Assembly: GCF_943736985.1 (NCBI RefSeq)
Contig: NZ_CALSFS010000004.1
Location: 1 to 55,106 of the forward strand
Source: Clostridium sp. Marseille-Q2269
Lineage (GTDB): Bacteria > Bacillota > Clostridia > Clostridiales > Clostridiaceae
DNA length: 55,106 nt
Reading direction: 5' to 3'
A model generated the notes under the pieces. That model was not told where the DNA came from and ran no database searches. It saw nothing but the letters and a program-made list of their open reading frames with translations. Each line of letters begins with the position of its first letter. Within the stretch, counting starts at the first letter, position 1. This document shows positions 7,720 to 16,816 of the stretch, one piece after another. Made by a program: the position numbers and the translations under genes.

Positions 7720-7785
7720 CTTTAAACTGTAAAACAATATATTGTGCTTAAATTCTTTAATGGGACAGCCCCTTTTATTTTATAT
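7662..7785. mobile_element. MITE-like element or insertion-sequence remnant
   Basis: Arms at 7662-7682 and 7765-7785 are inverted copies of 21 nt with a single mismatch. Similarity of the ends continues inward with a few changes (GGGTCTGTGGCACTAA against GGGGCTGTCCCATTAA). The 82-nt interior codes for nothing recognisable. Long inverted ends starting GGGGCTGTCCCA are typical of insertion-sequence termini. No clear target duplication was seen. It could also act as a hairpin terminator for the minus-strand gene ending at 7788. Confidence 0.5.
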
Positions 7786-7787
7786 AT

Positions 7788-8489
7788 TTAGATTGCTACT
7801 TTTTTAACTCTTTTAAGTTGATCTTTATTATATTTTAATATTCTTAAAATTGTGTATAACATAAATATAGTTGAGTACGTAGAAATATTAATCCAATTCA
7901 TAGACTTTATTCCTATAATCATTATATGAAGATATGTTAAAAAGTAAAATATATAAGACTTTTTCTGAAGTTTTTTCCAACTATAAGCACTCATTTTACG
8001 TCTTATCTTTTTGAAGGAAGTTATAAATAAAGGAATCATTAATATAAGACCTATTAAGCCAGTAATAACTATTCCTAAATAAGCCATAGATCCAGAGGGA
8101 TTGGACATGACTTTTTTAAATGAAAATAAAAAGAATTTAATAGTATATATTATTCCATGAGGTAATAACAGAATTGAAGCTATTATAGCTAGTTCTGCTC
8201 TCATTTTCAGCAGCTTCTTTGTGAAAGAGTAGTTTGTGCTTAATGCCCCAGCATACATTACTAAAATAAAAAATGATACTGAAATGATTCCCTTTATTGA
8301 TGTCTTCTCAAGATAATAAATAAACCCACTTAGTTTTGTTCCATGAACCATTTTAAAAGTTTCATAGATAATGGTTATAATTGATATTAAGCCTGCTAGA
8401 CTATAGAAAATTTTGCTGTACTTTGTTATGTTTTTGGAAAAAATTATAGAAAAGATTATCACTGATATAAAAGAATAAATTAATAACAT
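7788..8489 (-). CDS. ferric-reductase-like (MsrQ/YedZ-type) membrane protein
   Basis: The 233-residue protein has about six membrane segments and almost no soluble part. The segment SAYSWKKLQKKSYIFYFLTYLHIMIIG carries the Trp-Lys-x-Leu-x-x-x-x-Tyr pattern and a membrane His typical of the ferric-reductase-like transmembrane domain. A second His lies in LLPHGIIY. These could ligate heme. No FAD/NADPH domain is present, as in the MsrQ/YedZ group, and no MsrP partner is in the window. It stands alone and is preceded on its own strand by AAAGGAGTG close to the ATG. Electron-transfer function is inferred from the motif only. Confidence 0.55.
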   Translation of the reverse strand: MLLIYSFISVIIFSIIFSKNITKYSKIFYSLAGLISIITIIYETFKMVHGTKLSGFIYYLEKTSIKGIISVSFFILVMYAGALSTNYSFTKKLLKMRAELAIIASILLLPHGIIYTIKFFLFSFKKVMSNPSGSMAYLGIVITGLIGLILMIPLFITSFKKIRRKMSAYSWKKLQKKSYIFYFLTYLHIMIIGIKSMNWINISTYSTIFMLYTILRILKYNKDQLKRVKKVAI

Positions 8490-8849
8490 ATGGACACTCC
8501 TTTATGAAAAATATTTTAAGTAAAACTGATATTGGTTATAATATAAATTTTTATATATAAACCAAAAATAAATTGAAATTAATAATTAAATAGAAATGAT
8601 ATTCATTATCGATTAAAATTGTAATATAAATTTTTATAAAAGTCAATAGACATTTATTTGATCAAATGGGAAATGAATTTATAAAAATAGTAGCATTATG
8701 AAGGAATAAATATATAGATTTTAATTATAGTGACTATATGGGTTTTATTATTATTATTTTAAAACCTATATTGTAACAAGTTTCAGTTTTATTCATAAAA
8801 TATAATTGATAACTGTTTAATCAGGAACAAGAATATGAGGAGGTTCCTA
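8490..8849. other. divergent intergenic region
   Basis: This AT-rich spacer lies between divergent genes. It carries the sigma-K-like promoter at 8776-8802 and a short inverted pattern around 8741-8775 (TATGGGTTTTA / TAAAACCTATA). No further gene was seen. Confidence 0.5.
8776..8802 (+). promoter_or_regulatory. candidate sigma-K promoter of the lectin-like repeat gene
   Basis: AC at 8776-8777, 16 nt spacing, then CATAAAATA at 8794-8802. This is the best match to the sigma-K consensus in the window, about 48 nt before the start codon. Confidence 0.6.
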
Positions 8850-9896
8850 ATGTATTATAATAATCCATTTTTTTATGTTGCTCCATATTATATGGATGAC
8901 CCTAATTATCACCAATTTAATTATCCATTTATACAGGATCAAATGATGAGAGGTTTTGATGATTTAGAAGATTACGATGATTATGAAGAATACGATGAAG
9001 TTGAAGATGATGACTTTTTTTATGAAGATGATGATCTTCAAGATACCAGATCTTTTGATAGACAGATAAACATAAATCCCCCTGGCGGTGGATGGAGTAG
9101 ATGGGAAGATCTTGGAGGAAATATAACTTCTGCGCCAGCAGCAGCTTCATGGGGAAGAAATAGGATAGACACCTTTGCTAGAGGAACAGATAATGCCCTT
9201 TGGCATAAATGGTGGAACGGGTCTCGCTGGAGTGACTGGGAAAGTCTTGGTGGAAGAATAACTTCTGCACCAGCAGCAGTATCTTGGGGTCCTAATAGGA
9301 TTGATGTGTTTGCTAGAGGAACAGATAATGCTATGTGGCATATATTCTGGAATGGTTCTCGTTGGAGCGATTGGGAAAGTCTTGGTGGAAATATAAGTTC
9401 TGCACCAGCAGCAGCTTCATGGGGAAGAAATAGAATAGACACTTTTGCTAGAGGAACAGATAATGGTCTTTGGCATAAATGGTGGAATGGTTCTCGTTGG
9501 AGTGATTGGGAAAGATTAGGTGGAAGATTAACATCTTCACCAGCAGCAGTATCCTGGGGTCCTAATAGAATTGATGTATTTGCACGAGGAATGCAAAATC
9601 GTTTATATCATCTATGGTGGAACGGATCTCGTTGGAGTAACTGGGAAGATCTAGGTGGAAGACTAACTTCTGGTCCAGCAGTGTCCTCTAGAGGCCCTAA
9701 TAGATTAGAAGTATTTGCTAGAGGAGCAAATAATCAATTAATGACCAGAGCTTGGGAAAGATCCCGTTGGAGTAACTGGAGAAATCTAGCAGGAAATATA
9801 ACCTCTGATCCAGCTGCAGTATCCTGGGGACCAAACAGGACAGACGTATTTGCCAGAGGAAGGAATAATGCAATGTGGCACATATTTAGAAATTAA
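8850..9896 (+). CDS. PLL/DUF346-type lectin-like beta-propeller repeat protein
   Basis: The 348-residue protein has three parts. A Tyr/Phe/Pro-rich head covers about the first 30 residues. A very acidic segment follows at about 35-65. Six repeats of about 46 residues make up the rest, each with W-S-x-W-x-x-LGG, then an [13 protein letters not shown] motif, then NxxWHxxWNGSRW. These repeats match the PLL-type (fucose/O-methyl-sugar-binding) propeller and DUF346 pattern. Repeats alternate in two flavours ([13 protein letters not shown] and [13 protein letters not shown]), implying duplication of a two-repeat unit. ATG 8850 is preferred because AGGAGG at 8838-8843 lies six nt before it, whereas ATG 8835 sits in front of that site. 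There is no signal peptide. A sigma-K-like promoter suggests a spore-surface sugar-binding protein; this is inferred. Confidence 0.8.
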   Translation: MYYNNPFFYVAPYYMDDPNYHQFNYPFIQDQMMRGFDDLEDYDDYEEYDEVEDDDFFYEDDDLQDTRSFDRQININPPGGGWSRWEDLGGNITSAPAAASWGRNRIDTFARGTDNALWHKWWNGSRWSDWESLGGRITSAPAAVSWGPNRIDVFARGTDNAMWHIFWNGSRWSDWESLGGNISSAPAAASWGRNRIDTFARGTDNGLWHKWWNGSRWSDWERLGGRLTSSPAAVSWGPNRIDVFARGMQNRLYHLWWNGSRWSNWEDLGGRLTSGPAVSSRGPNRLEVFARGANNQLMTRAWERSRWSNWRNLAGNITSDPAAVSWGPNRTDVFARGRNNAMWHIFRN

Positions 9897-9960
9897 TAGC
9901 TATTTAGGACTATTTCTTTAATAGGATAGTAAGATAATAATAAAATTTATAGCACAATAA

Positions 9961-10012
9961 AAAATAAAAGAATTTTAAACTATATATTAGTTTAGATTCT
10001 TTTATTTTTTTT
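9961..10012 (+). terminator. terminator of the lectin-like gene
   Basis: A long imperfect stem (about 9961-9982 with 9988-10009) ends in a run of T. It lies between the gene ending at 9896 and the ABC operon. Confidence 0.6.
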
Positions 10013-10142
10013 ATTAATTTTTAAATATAAAAATCTTTATATTTTCTTTAGTTTATATTTTTTTAAGCTTTATTTTTATTATATATACTAAATATGTAGG
10101 AATAATTTCCAGATTTACATTAATTTAAATGGAGGGGAAAAT

Positions 10143-11048
10143 ATGGAAGTTTTAGAGGCGAAAAATATTAATAAAAAAATTGGAAGAAGGGAGATAATTA
10201 AAGACATAAGTTTTTCCATAAAAGCTGGAGAAATTTTTGGGTTTTTAGGCCCTAATGGTGCAGGAAAAACAACTACCATAAGAATGTTAGTAGGACTTAT
10301 ATCTCCAACTAAAGGATGCATCAAGATTATGGGACACGACATACAAAAAGATAAAATAGAAGCTTTAAGAAATGTAGGGTGTATAGTAGAGAATCCAGAT
10401 ATGTATAATGATTTAACTGGTATTCAGAATCTTAAATTTTATGCAGATTTATATGGGGACATAAGTAAAGAAAGAATTGATGAGGTTGTAGAGCTTGTGG
10501 GATTAAAGAATAGAATTAATGACAAAGTAAAAAAATATTCTTTGGGAATGAAACAAAGATTAGGGTTAGGACAGGCTATATTATCAAATCCAAAGCTATT
10601 AATATTAGACGAGCCTACAAATGGATTAGATCCAATAGGTATGCATGAATTTAGAGACATAGTAAAAGACATAGCAAAGAAAAATAATAGTGCAGTTTTT
10701 ATATCATCACATATTCTATCTGAGATTGAACAAATTTGTGATAGTTTTGCAATTATAAAAGATGGAGTGGTAAAGACAATACAATCATTTTCAAATAAAT
10801 CTTCTGATGGGGAAAGATTTAAAATATGTACAACTGAAATAAATAAAATAGAAAGTGTATTTTCTAAATTAGACTATATAAAAAGTATTAATACGGGAAA
10901 AGATTTTATTATTGTTGAATCAGATAAAAAATATTTTTCTCAAATAATAAAAGAAATAGGTAAAAATGATATAAATATTAATTATATATATAAAGTTAAA
11001 GATAATCTTGAAAATAAATTTATAAAAATACTTCAGGAAGGTGCTTAA
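10143..11048 (+). CDS. ABC transporter ATP-binding protein (BcrA/lantibiotic-immunity type)
   Basis: The 301-residue single ATPase domain has Walker A GPNGAGKTTTIRML near residue 40, signature YSLGMKQRLGLGQA near 137, and Walker B LLILDEPTNGLDP near 157. A C-terminal extension of about 85 residues is typical of drug- or peptide-export ATPases of the BcrA/EcsA group. It would power an ABC-2-type permease, and the partner gene begins right after the stop but is truncated (11053-11724). With its permease broken, this ATPase is probably orphaned unless it serves another permease. ATG 10143 follows GGAGGGG at good spacing. Confidence 0.88.
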   Translation: MEVLEAKNINKKIGRREIIKDISFSIKAGEIFGFLGPNGAGKTTTIRMLVGLISPTKGCIKIMGHDIQKDKIEALRNVGCIVENPDMYNDLTGIQNLKFYADLYGDISKERIDEVVELVGLKNRINDKVKKYSLGMKQRLGLGQAILSNPKLLILDEPTNGLDPIGMHEFRDIVKDIAKKNNSAVFISSHILSEIEQICDSFAIIKDGVVKTIQSFSNKSSDGERFKICTTEINKIESVFSKLDYIKSINTGKDFIIVESDKKYFSQIIKEIGKNDININYIYKVKDNLENKFIKILQEGA

Positions 11049-11052
11049 GTAT

Positions 11053-11724
11053 ATGAGATTAATAAAAAATGAAATAAAAAAAACTATATTATCAAAAAAA
11101 TATATAATTTCTATGGGTATATTTCTTATTTTATACATGGTAATAGGATTCTTAATGTGTAAAGATACATTGGGTTCAAAACCAGAAAATTTATTGAATA
11201 TGAATGAAGAAAATCTTCAGTATTGGCTAAAGGAAAAATCAAATAAAGGTATTTCTAAAGAGAGAAAATTTGAAATAGAAAAAAATATAAAATATATGGA
11301 AAGAAGAAATAAAGATTTAAAATTTGAAATTGCGAATAAAAATATGAATTGGAATGAAAGACTTAAAAAACAGAACAATGATTTAAGGGAAAGATTAAAA
11401 GAAGTTAAATTAAAAGGAAATACTACGGAAATAAGTGAATATAAAGATCAAATAGCAACAAATGAATACTATTTAAATAATAATATTAGACCTACTCCAA
11501 ATTATGAAATAACTGCATTTAGTCTATTGCCTAAAATAAATATGTTCGTAGGACTATTGATCATTTCAGTAATCATAGGAATAATTGTTTCGGATTCTGT
11601 ATCAGGAGAGTTTAATCCAGCTACCATAAAATTTCTTTTAACTAAACCAGTGTCAAGGAGCAGAATATTATTTTCAAAGTTTATGGCTTCAATTTTAATC
11701 TGTGCTTTTTCATTTAAAATATAA
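11053..11724 (+). pseudogene. ABC-2 permease, C-terminal half deleted
   Basis: The N-terminal half of an ABC-2-type permease is present. A membrane segment near residue 20 is followed by a long charged extracytoplasmic loop (about 45-155, coiled-coil-like). A second membrane segment (MFVGLLIISVIIGIIVSDSVSGE) and the PVSRSRILFSKFMASILI motif come next. At SILICAFSFKI the frame stops, where more membrane segments should follow. The sequence after it is the second half of a histidine kinase. The gene overlaps or abuts the ATPase gene. ATG 11053 has AGGAAGG upstream, and the alternative GTG 11041 sits too close to that site. It is judged non-functional. Confidence 0.75.
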
Positions 11725-12454
11725 CAATGAACTTACTTCCTTAGCAACAGCATTAAATGATATGGGAGATAAAATAAGAGAAAATAAAAAGAATGAAGAA
11801 GAATTTCTATTAAATATATCTCATGATTTAAGAACTCCATTAACATCTATATTAGGTTTTTTAAGCCTTTTAAAGGAAAAGAAGTATGATACAGAAAAAG
11901 AACGTGATAGATATATAAATACTATTGAAGAACAAAGCATATATCTAAAAACTCTTATAGAGGAATTTTTTCAGTTTTCTAAATTAAAATGGAAACATAC
12001 TAAATTGCGAAGAGAGAATATAAAATTGCAAGAAATATTACGGCAAATAGTTGATGGGTTTTATCCTCAATTAAAAGAAAATAGTATTACTATAGATATG
12101 AATTTCCCTGAAAAACCTGTATATAAAGATGTAGATATTGATAAATTTATGAGAGTACTAGAAAATGTAATATCCAATGCTATAAAATACAGTTCTGGAG
12201 GAACAGATATTATCATAAATTTATATGAAAATAAAGATAAAATAATAATGGAATTTTGGAATACACCTAAAGATGTTATAAAAGAAGATGAATTAAAGTT
12301 TTTATTTAAAAGATTTTATAAAAAAGACTTATCAAGAGGAAGTAAAGGAGCAGGACTTGGACTTGCTATAGCTTTAGAGTCTGTAAAGCTTCATGGGGGA
12401 CAGTTGTATGCAGTTATAAAAAATGAAAGATTAGGAATGATAATAGAAATATAA
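11702..12454 (+). pseudogene. sensor histidine kinase, N-terminal half deleted
   Basis: The frame holds the end of a HAMP linker (NNELTSLATALNDMGDKI), the dimerisation/phospho-acceptor box EEFLLNISHDLRTPLTSI, and an HATPase domain with N-box NVISNAIKYS and G-box KGAGLGLAIA. The usual DxG box is replaced by WNTPKD. Membrane and sensor segments are missing. There is no ribosome site before the ATG at 11702, which lies inside the truncated permease. A response regulator gene is also absent. The likely origin is one deletion from the middle of the permease to the middle of the kinase. Such kinases usually sit beside BcrAB-type exporters, so an original operon order of regulator, kinase and transporter fits. 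Confidence 0.75.
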
Positions 12455-12470
12455 TATAATATTATAGAGT

Positions 12471-12500
12471 AGGGTTTTCAAACAGGAGAACCCTTTTTTT
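12471..12500 (+). terminator. terminator after the kinase fragment
   Basis: AGGGTTTTC (12471-12479) pairs with GAGAACCCT (12486-12494), followed by a run of seven T. Confidence 0.75.
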
Positions 12501-12649
12501 ATTGTAAAAGTTAATAAATTGTTAATTATACTAGATATTATAAGAAGAATTTAATATATCTAATTTTTTGTAGAAATACGGCGAATTATGAAAAAGAATT
12601 TATAATGATAAAGGGGTATAATAATAATCTGACACAAGGAGGGAACTAA

Positions 12650-14308
12650 ATGTTAAAACCAGAAATTTTAAACCTATTAAAATGTAAACAGGGCAGATTT
12701 ACTAAAGAAGGATTAATAAAAGATTTTATAGCAGGTATTATAGTGGCTATAATAGCATTACCCTTATCAGTGGCTTTAGGTATAGCCTCGGGTGTATCCC
12801 CAGAAAAAGGTCTCATTACAGCTATAATAGCAGGATTTTTAATTTCATTTTTAGGTGGAAGTAGAGTTCAAATAGGAGGACCTACAGGAGCCTTTGTTGT
12901 TATAATATATGGTATCATAGAGAAATACGGTATAGATGGACTTGTAATAGCCACATTGATGGCAGGAATAATACTTATCATATTTGGACTATTAAAATTC
13001 GGTTCTTTAATTAAATACATATCTTATCCAATAACAGTTGGATTTACAGCAGGAATAGCTGTTACTCTATTCTCTACCCAAGTTAAAGATTTCTTAGGGC
13101 TAGCAATAAATAAAGTACCATCAGAATTTTTACCTAAATGGTCAATGTATTTATCGCATATAGGAACGTTAAATTATAAAACTTTAGGATTAGGCATTTT
13201 TTCTTTATTAGTTTTAATAATATGGCCTAGATTTAGTAAGAAAGTTCCAGGAGCTTTAATAGCACTAATATTGTCTACTCTTATAGCATTTTTTTTAAAA
13301 TTAGATGTAGCAACCATAGGTACTCAATTTGGAGAAATATCATCACAAATATCATTACCTAAATTGCCAGGGATAGACATTATAACATTAGAAAAATTAA
13401 TTAAACCAGCTTTTACTATAGCTATCTTAGCAGCTATAGAATCTTTGTTGTCTGCAGTTGTTGCAGATGGTATGATAGGTGAAAAGCACAATTCAAATAT
13501 GGAGTTAATAGCTCAAGGGGTAGGGAATATTGCATCAGCTTTGTTTGGTGGAATACCAGCTACAGGAGCTATTGCAAGAACAGCAGCTAATGTAAAAAAT
13601 GGAGGAAGAACTCCTATAGCAGGAATAGTGCATGCAGTAACATTATTATTAATAATGAAGATATTTATGCCTTTTGCAAAGTATATTCCACTTACTACTT
13701 TAGCAGCCATATTAATAGTAGTATCGTATAACATGAGTGGGTGGAGAATTTTTAAAGCCATGCTAAAAGCTCCTAAAAGTGATGTGATAATATTATTAGC
13801 TACATTTTTTCTAACAGTTATATTTGATTTGGTTATAGCTATAGAAGTAGGTATATTTATATCCATGTGTTTATTTATTAGAAAAATGGCTTTAGCTATA
13901 GAAGTTAATGAATTAGATGAGAATTATTGTTCAAATAAATTAAGATTAGAAAGTGTACATACAAGTAAAATTGGTAATGAAATATTGATATATGACATAA
14001 ATGGCCCATTATTTTTTGCAGGTATAGATAATTTTATGTCTTCAATAGAAAGTTTAGATACAGAATCAAAAGTAGTAATATTAAGAATGAAAAATATGCC
14101 TGTATTAGATGTTACGGCCTATAGTGAATTAAAGAAAATAGAAAAATTATGCATAGAAGAGGAAATAAAACTGATTATGTCTGAAGTTCAATCTCAACCT
14201 ATGAAAGTTATGAAAAGTATGGGCATGGTGTCAAGATTAGGTGAAAATACATTTATAAAATCCTTAGAGGAAGCTATACAAACAGCTAATAATTGTTGTA
14301 TGGGATAA
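12650..14308 (+). CDS. SulP-family anion transporter with STAS domain
   Basis: The 552-residue inner-membrane transporter has about 10-12 membrane segments (residues 25-415). They include the SulP signatures IIVAIIALPLSVALGIASGVSPEKGL, GGSRVQIGGPTGAFVV, and IPATGAIARTAANVKNGGRTPIAGIVHA (each quoted in part). A cytoplasmic STAS domain covers about 435-548 (VVILRMKNMPVLDVTAYSEL). Such proteins carry sulfate, bicarbonate or other anions in symport or exchange, and the substrate cannot be read from this sequence. The gene stands alone, with AGGAGGG before ATG 12650 and a strong terminator at 14351-14397. Length is normal for the family. Confidence 0.9.
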   Translation: MLKPEILNLLKCKQGRFTKEGLIKDFIAGIIVAIIALPLSVALGIASGVSPEKGLITAIIAGFLISFLGGSRVQIGGPTGAFVVIIYGIIEKYGIDGLVIATLMAGIILIIFGLLKFGSLIKYISYPITVGFTAGIAVTLFSTQVKDFLGLAINKVPSEFLPKWSMYLSHIGTLNYKTLGLGIFSLLVLIIWPRFSKKVPGALIALILSTLIAFFLKLDVATIGTQFGEISSQISLPKLPGIDIITLEKLIKPAFTIAILAAIESLLSAVVADGMIGEKHNSNMELIAQGVGNIASALFGGIPATGAIARTAANVKNGGRTPIAGIVHAVTLLLIMKIFMPFAKYIPLTTLAAILIVVSYNMSGWRIFKAMLKAPKSDVIILLATFFLTVIFDLVIAIEVGIFISMCLFIRKMALAIEVNELDENYCSNKLRLESVHTSKIGNEILIYDINGPLFFAGIDNFMSSIESLDTESKVVILRMKNMPVLDVTAYSELKKIEKLCIEEEIKLIMSEVQSQPMKVMKSMGMVSRLGENTFIKSLEEAIQTANNCCMG

Positions 14309-14350
14309 ATTTTATATAAATACAAATAAAAAGCTTAAGCAAATTAAAAA

Positions 14351-14405
14351 AGAATCTATAGTATAGGTATTTGAAAAAAATCTATATTATGGATTCTATT
14401 TTTAT
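14351..14405 (+). terminator. terminator of the SulP gene
   Basis: A 15-bp stem with wobble pairs (14351-14365 with 14383-14397) is followed by ATTTTTATTT. Confidence 0.7.
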
Positions 14406-14480
14406 TTATAATAAATAATATGGTAATTTTTAAACTTTTTATAAGTATACATCGTATTAAGTATGAAGGGGGGGATAACT

Positions 14481-15052
14481 TTGGCACTAAGTGATGAGGA
14501 ACTAGTCAATGATATTCTTAAGGGAAATCAATCAGCAATGGAAGTTCTTGTAAATAGAAATTATAAATTCATATATGCTTTTATATATAGAAATATAGGA
14601 GAGTATAATACTGCATTGGATCTAACTCAAGAAAGTTACATAAAAATCATGAAAAACTTGAAAAGTTTCAAAAAACATAAGGGGAATTTTCAATGTTGGA
14701 TTTTAAAGATAGCTTTAAATGTATGCAAGGATTATTGGAAAAGTGCTTATGTTAAATATAATGCTGGTGATGATGGTTCCTTAGAAAAAGTTTATGACGA
14801 GGAAAATGTTATAAATTATTTGGAAAAAGTTGAACAAAGACAAGAAATAAAAAATAGCATCATGCTATTACCAGAAGAACAAAGGGAAGTAATTATATTA
14901 AGATACTATAATGATCTAAAAATACGAGATATAGCTAATATATCAGGAACAAAGGAATCCACTGGGAAGTCAAGACTGAGGCTGGCTATAGAAAAGCTTA
15001 AGATATTATTGCAAGGGAGGGATAATAGTGAAAAAACCAGAGAAGTATTTAA
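14481..15052 (+). CDS. ECF-type RNA polymerase sigma factor (stop lost by a one-base indel)
   Basis: About 190 residues carry region 2 (ALDLTQESYIKIMKNLKSF) and region 4 (SIMLLPEEQREVIILRYYNDLKIRDIA, then a helix-turn-helix). The start is probably TTG 14481 after the GGGGGGG site; the upstream ATG 14463 lies before that site. As sequenced, the frame runs on into the downstream membrane protein as one 456-codon ORF. Adding one T to the TTT at 15048-15050 gives REVF followed by stop TAATGA for this gene. It also opens the next gene from GTG 15028. The gene heads a cluster with a membrane partner and an ABC exporter, so it probably regulates that cluster in response to envelope stress or peptides (inferred). 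Confidence 0.82.
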
Positions 15053-15833
15053 TGATGCAGAATTTTTAGATATTTCACAGGAAGAAATGAAACAATTCAT
15101 AGATACCTTTAGTGATTATAGTATTCAGTATCCTGCTGAAAGTGAAATAGATCAGTGTGTAGAAAATTTAAGAGTTTATGTTCCTAAAAACAAAAATCTA
15201 GCACAAGGATTTGAAAAATTCTTAAGAAGAGGGCAAATAGAAATAAGTTATATAAACAAGTTATATTGGATTATAAGTATTGTAATATTCTTAATAACTT
15301 TCAAATTGGCAATTAGCATGAACATCGATCCTTATAAAGTCATTATCCTAATAGGTCCTATTCCATTATTACTGGGCTTGGTAGAAATTTTTAAGGGAAA
15401 AGAAAACAATATGTTAGAACTAGAATTAAGTTTTAAAATTTCTGGCAAAGAAATGGTGATTAGTAGAATTATAGTAATAGGAATTTTTAATATTATTTTA
15501 AATACAGCTATAAGTTTAGTATTATTTAAAACTGGGTTAGATATTCAAATATTAAAAATTAATATTTTATGGATAGTTCCTTTTATATGGATAAATTTAA
15601 TGGCTTTTATAATAGCAAAAAAAGTTAGAGGATATTATGTTTCATTAGGAGCTATAAGCTTATGGGTTTTATTATTATATGAATTATTTCAAAATAGAAA
15701 TTTTATGGAGAAGATTATATATATAAATATTGGGGTTTATATTGCTTTAGCTATATCAGGAATATATTTGTTTTACAGAGTTCTTAAAAAATATATGAAA
15801 ACAGAAATAAAAGATTTTATATATGAAGAATAG
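15028..15833 (+). CDS. membrane partner of the ECF sigma factor, apparent one-base frameshift near its start
   Basis: With one T restored at 15048-15050, the gene reads from GTG 15028 (site GGAGGG 12 nt upstream) as KKPEKYFNDAEFLDIS and onward for about 268 residues. A soluble N-terminal part of about 75 residues precedes roughly six membrane segments (YWIISIVIFLITF to ISGIYLFYRVL). No zinc-finger anti-sigma motif is visible. Position right after an ECF sigma gene, overlapping it by about 25 nt, suggests an anti-sigma or sensor role. The family is not recognised by name. Eleven nt separate it from the ABC ATPase gene, so the four genes probably form one operon. Confidence 0.65.
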
Positions 15834-15844
15834 GAGATGACAGT

Positions 15845-16714
15845 GTGAAACTTAAAATAAATAATTTAACTAAAAAATATTCAGATAAGATAGCTGTAAA
15901 AGATTTTTCTATAGAGATGACTGAAGGGGTCTATGGATTATTAGGGCCTAATGGAGCAGGAAAAACTACATTAATGAGGATAATTTCTGATGTACTTAAT
16001 CCCACTAGTGGACAAATTTTAGTAAACAACGTGGATAAAAATGATTTAGGGGAAAATTATAGAGATTTATTAGGATATTTACCACAGGATATGGGATATT
16101 ATAATAATTTTACAGCAGAAAGATTTTTAAAGTATGTGGGAGCCCTAAAGGGCTTAAGTAAAAACACAGTTAAAGAAAGAATAGAAAAACTTTTAGAAGT
16201 TGTGAGTCTTGCAGATTGTAGAAAGAAAAAAGTAGGCAAATTTTCTGGAGGAATGAAACAAAGATTAGGAATAGCCCAGGCACTTTTAAATGATCCTAAG
16301 ATTTTAATATTAGATGAACCAACAGCAGGATTAGATCCTAAAGAGAGAATCAGGTTTAGAAATTTAATTTCAGATATATCCAAAGATAGGATTATTATTT
16401 TGTCTACTCACATTGTTGGAGATATAGAATATATTGCGAAAAAAGTTATTTTAATAAGAGAAGGACAGCTTATTAAATGCTCTACAGGAGAAGAACTCCT
16501 TAAAGAAATGAAAGGCAAAGTTTGGAAAGTAAAAATGGATGAGAAAGATATATCAGAATATGAAAAGACATATCAAGTAGTAAATATTATGAGAAAGATA
16601 GGGAAAGTAGAACTTAGAATAATAAGTTCTAATAAACCAGAAGGAGATTCTATAGATATTGAACCCAATTTTGAAGATATGTACATGCATTATTTTAATG
16701 AAAAAATAGAGTAG
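15845..16714 (+). CDS. ABC transporter ATP-binding protein
   Basis: The 289-residue ATPase has Walker A GPNGAGKTTLMRI near residue 38, signature FSGGMKQRLGIAQA near 135 and Walker B ILILDEPTAGLDP near 155. H-loop THIVGD lies near 190. A C-terminal tail of 75 residues probably docks the permease. The GTG start follows AGGAGATG. The gene is the third of the operon with the ECF sigma factor and its membrane partner. The permease at 16817-18034 follows after 102 nt. A role in exporting a toxic peptide or lipid-linked compound is typical for such modules; the substrate is unknown. Confidence 0.88.
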   Translation: MKLKINNLTKKYSDKIAVKDFSIEMTEGVYGLLGPNGAGKTTLMRIISDVLNPTSGQILVNNVDKNDLGENYRDLLGYLPQDMGYYNNFTAERFLKYVGALKGLSKNTVKERIEKLLEVVSLADCRKKKVGKFSGGMKQRLGIAQALLNDPKILILDEPTAGLDPKERIRFRNLISDISKDRIIILSTHIVGDIEYIAKKVILIREGQLIKCSTGEELLKEMKGKVWKVKMDEKDISEYEKTYQVVNIMRKIGKVELRIISSNKPEGDSIDIEPNFEDMYMHYFNEKIE

Positions 16715-16816
16715 TATTTTGACAAGATTTCATAATAAAATTTCACAATGAAATATAGCTTAGAATATTAAAAAGTTAGGAAAATATACAGGAGAATATA
16801 ACAGGGGGGTTGAAAC

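Noticed and set aside
14463-15833. A genuine sigma factor-membrane protein fusion
   Set aside because: One extra T restores two normal overlapping genes with a ribosome site and an immediate stop.
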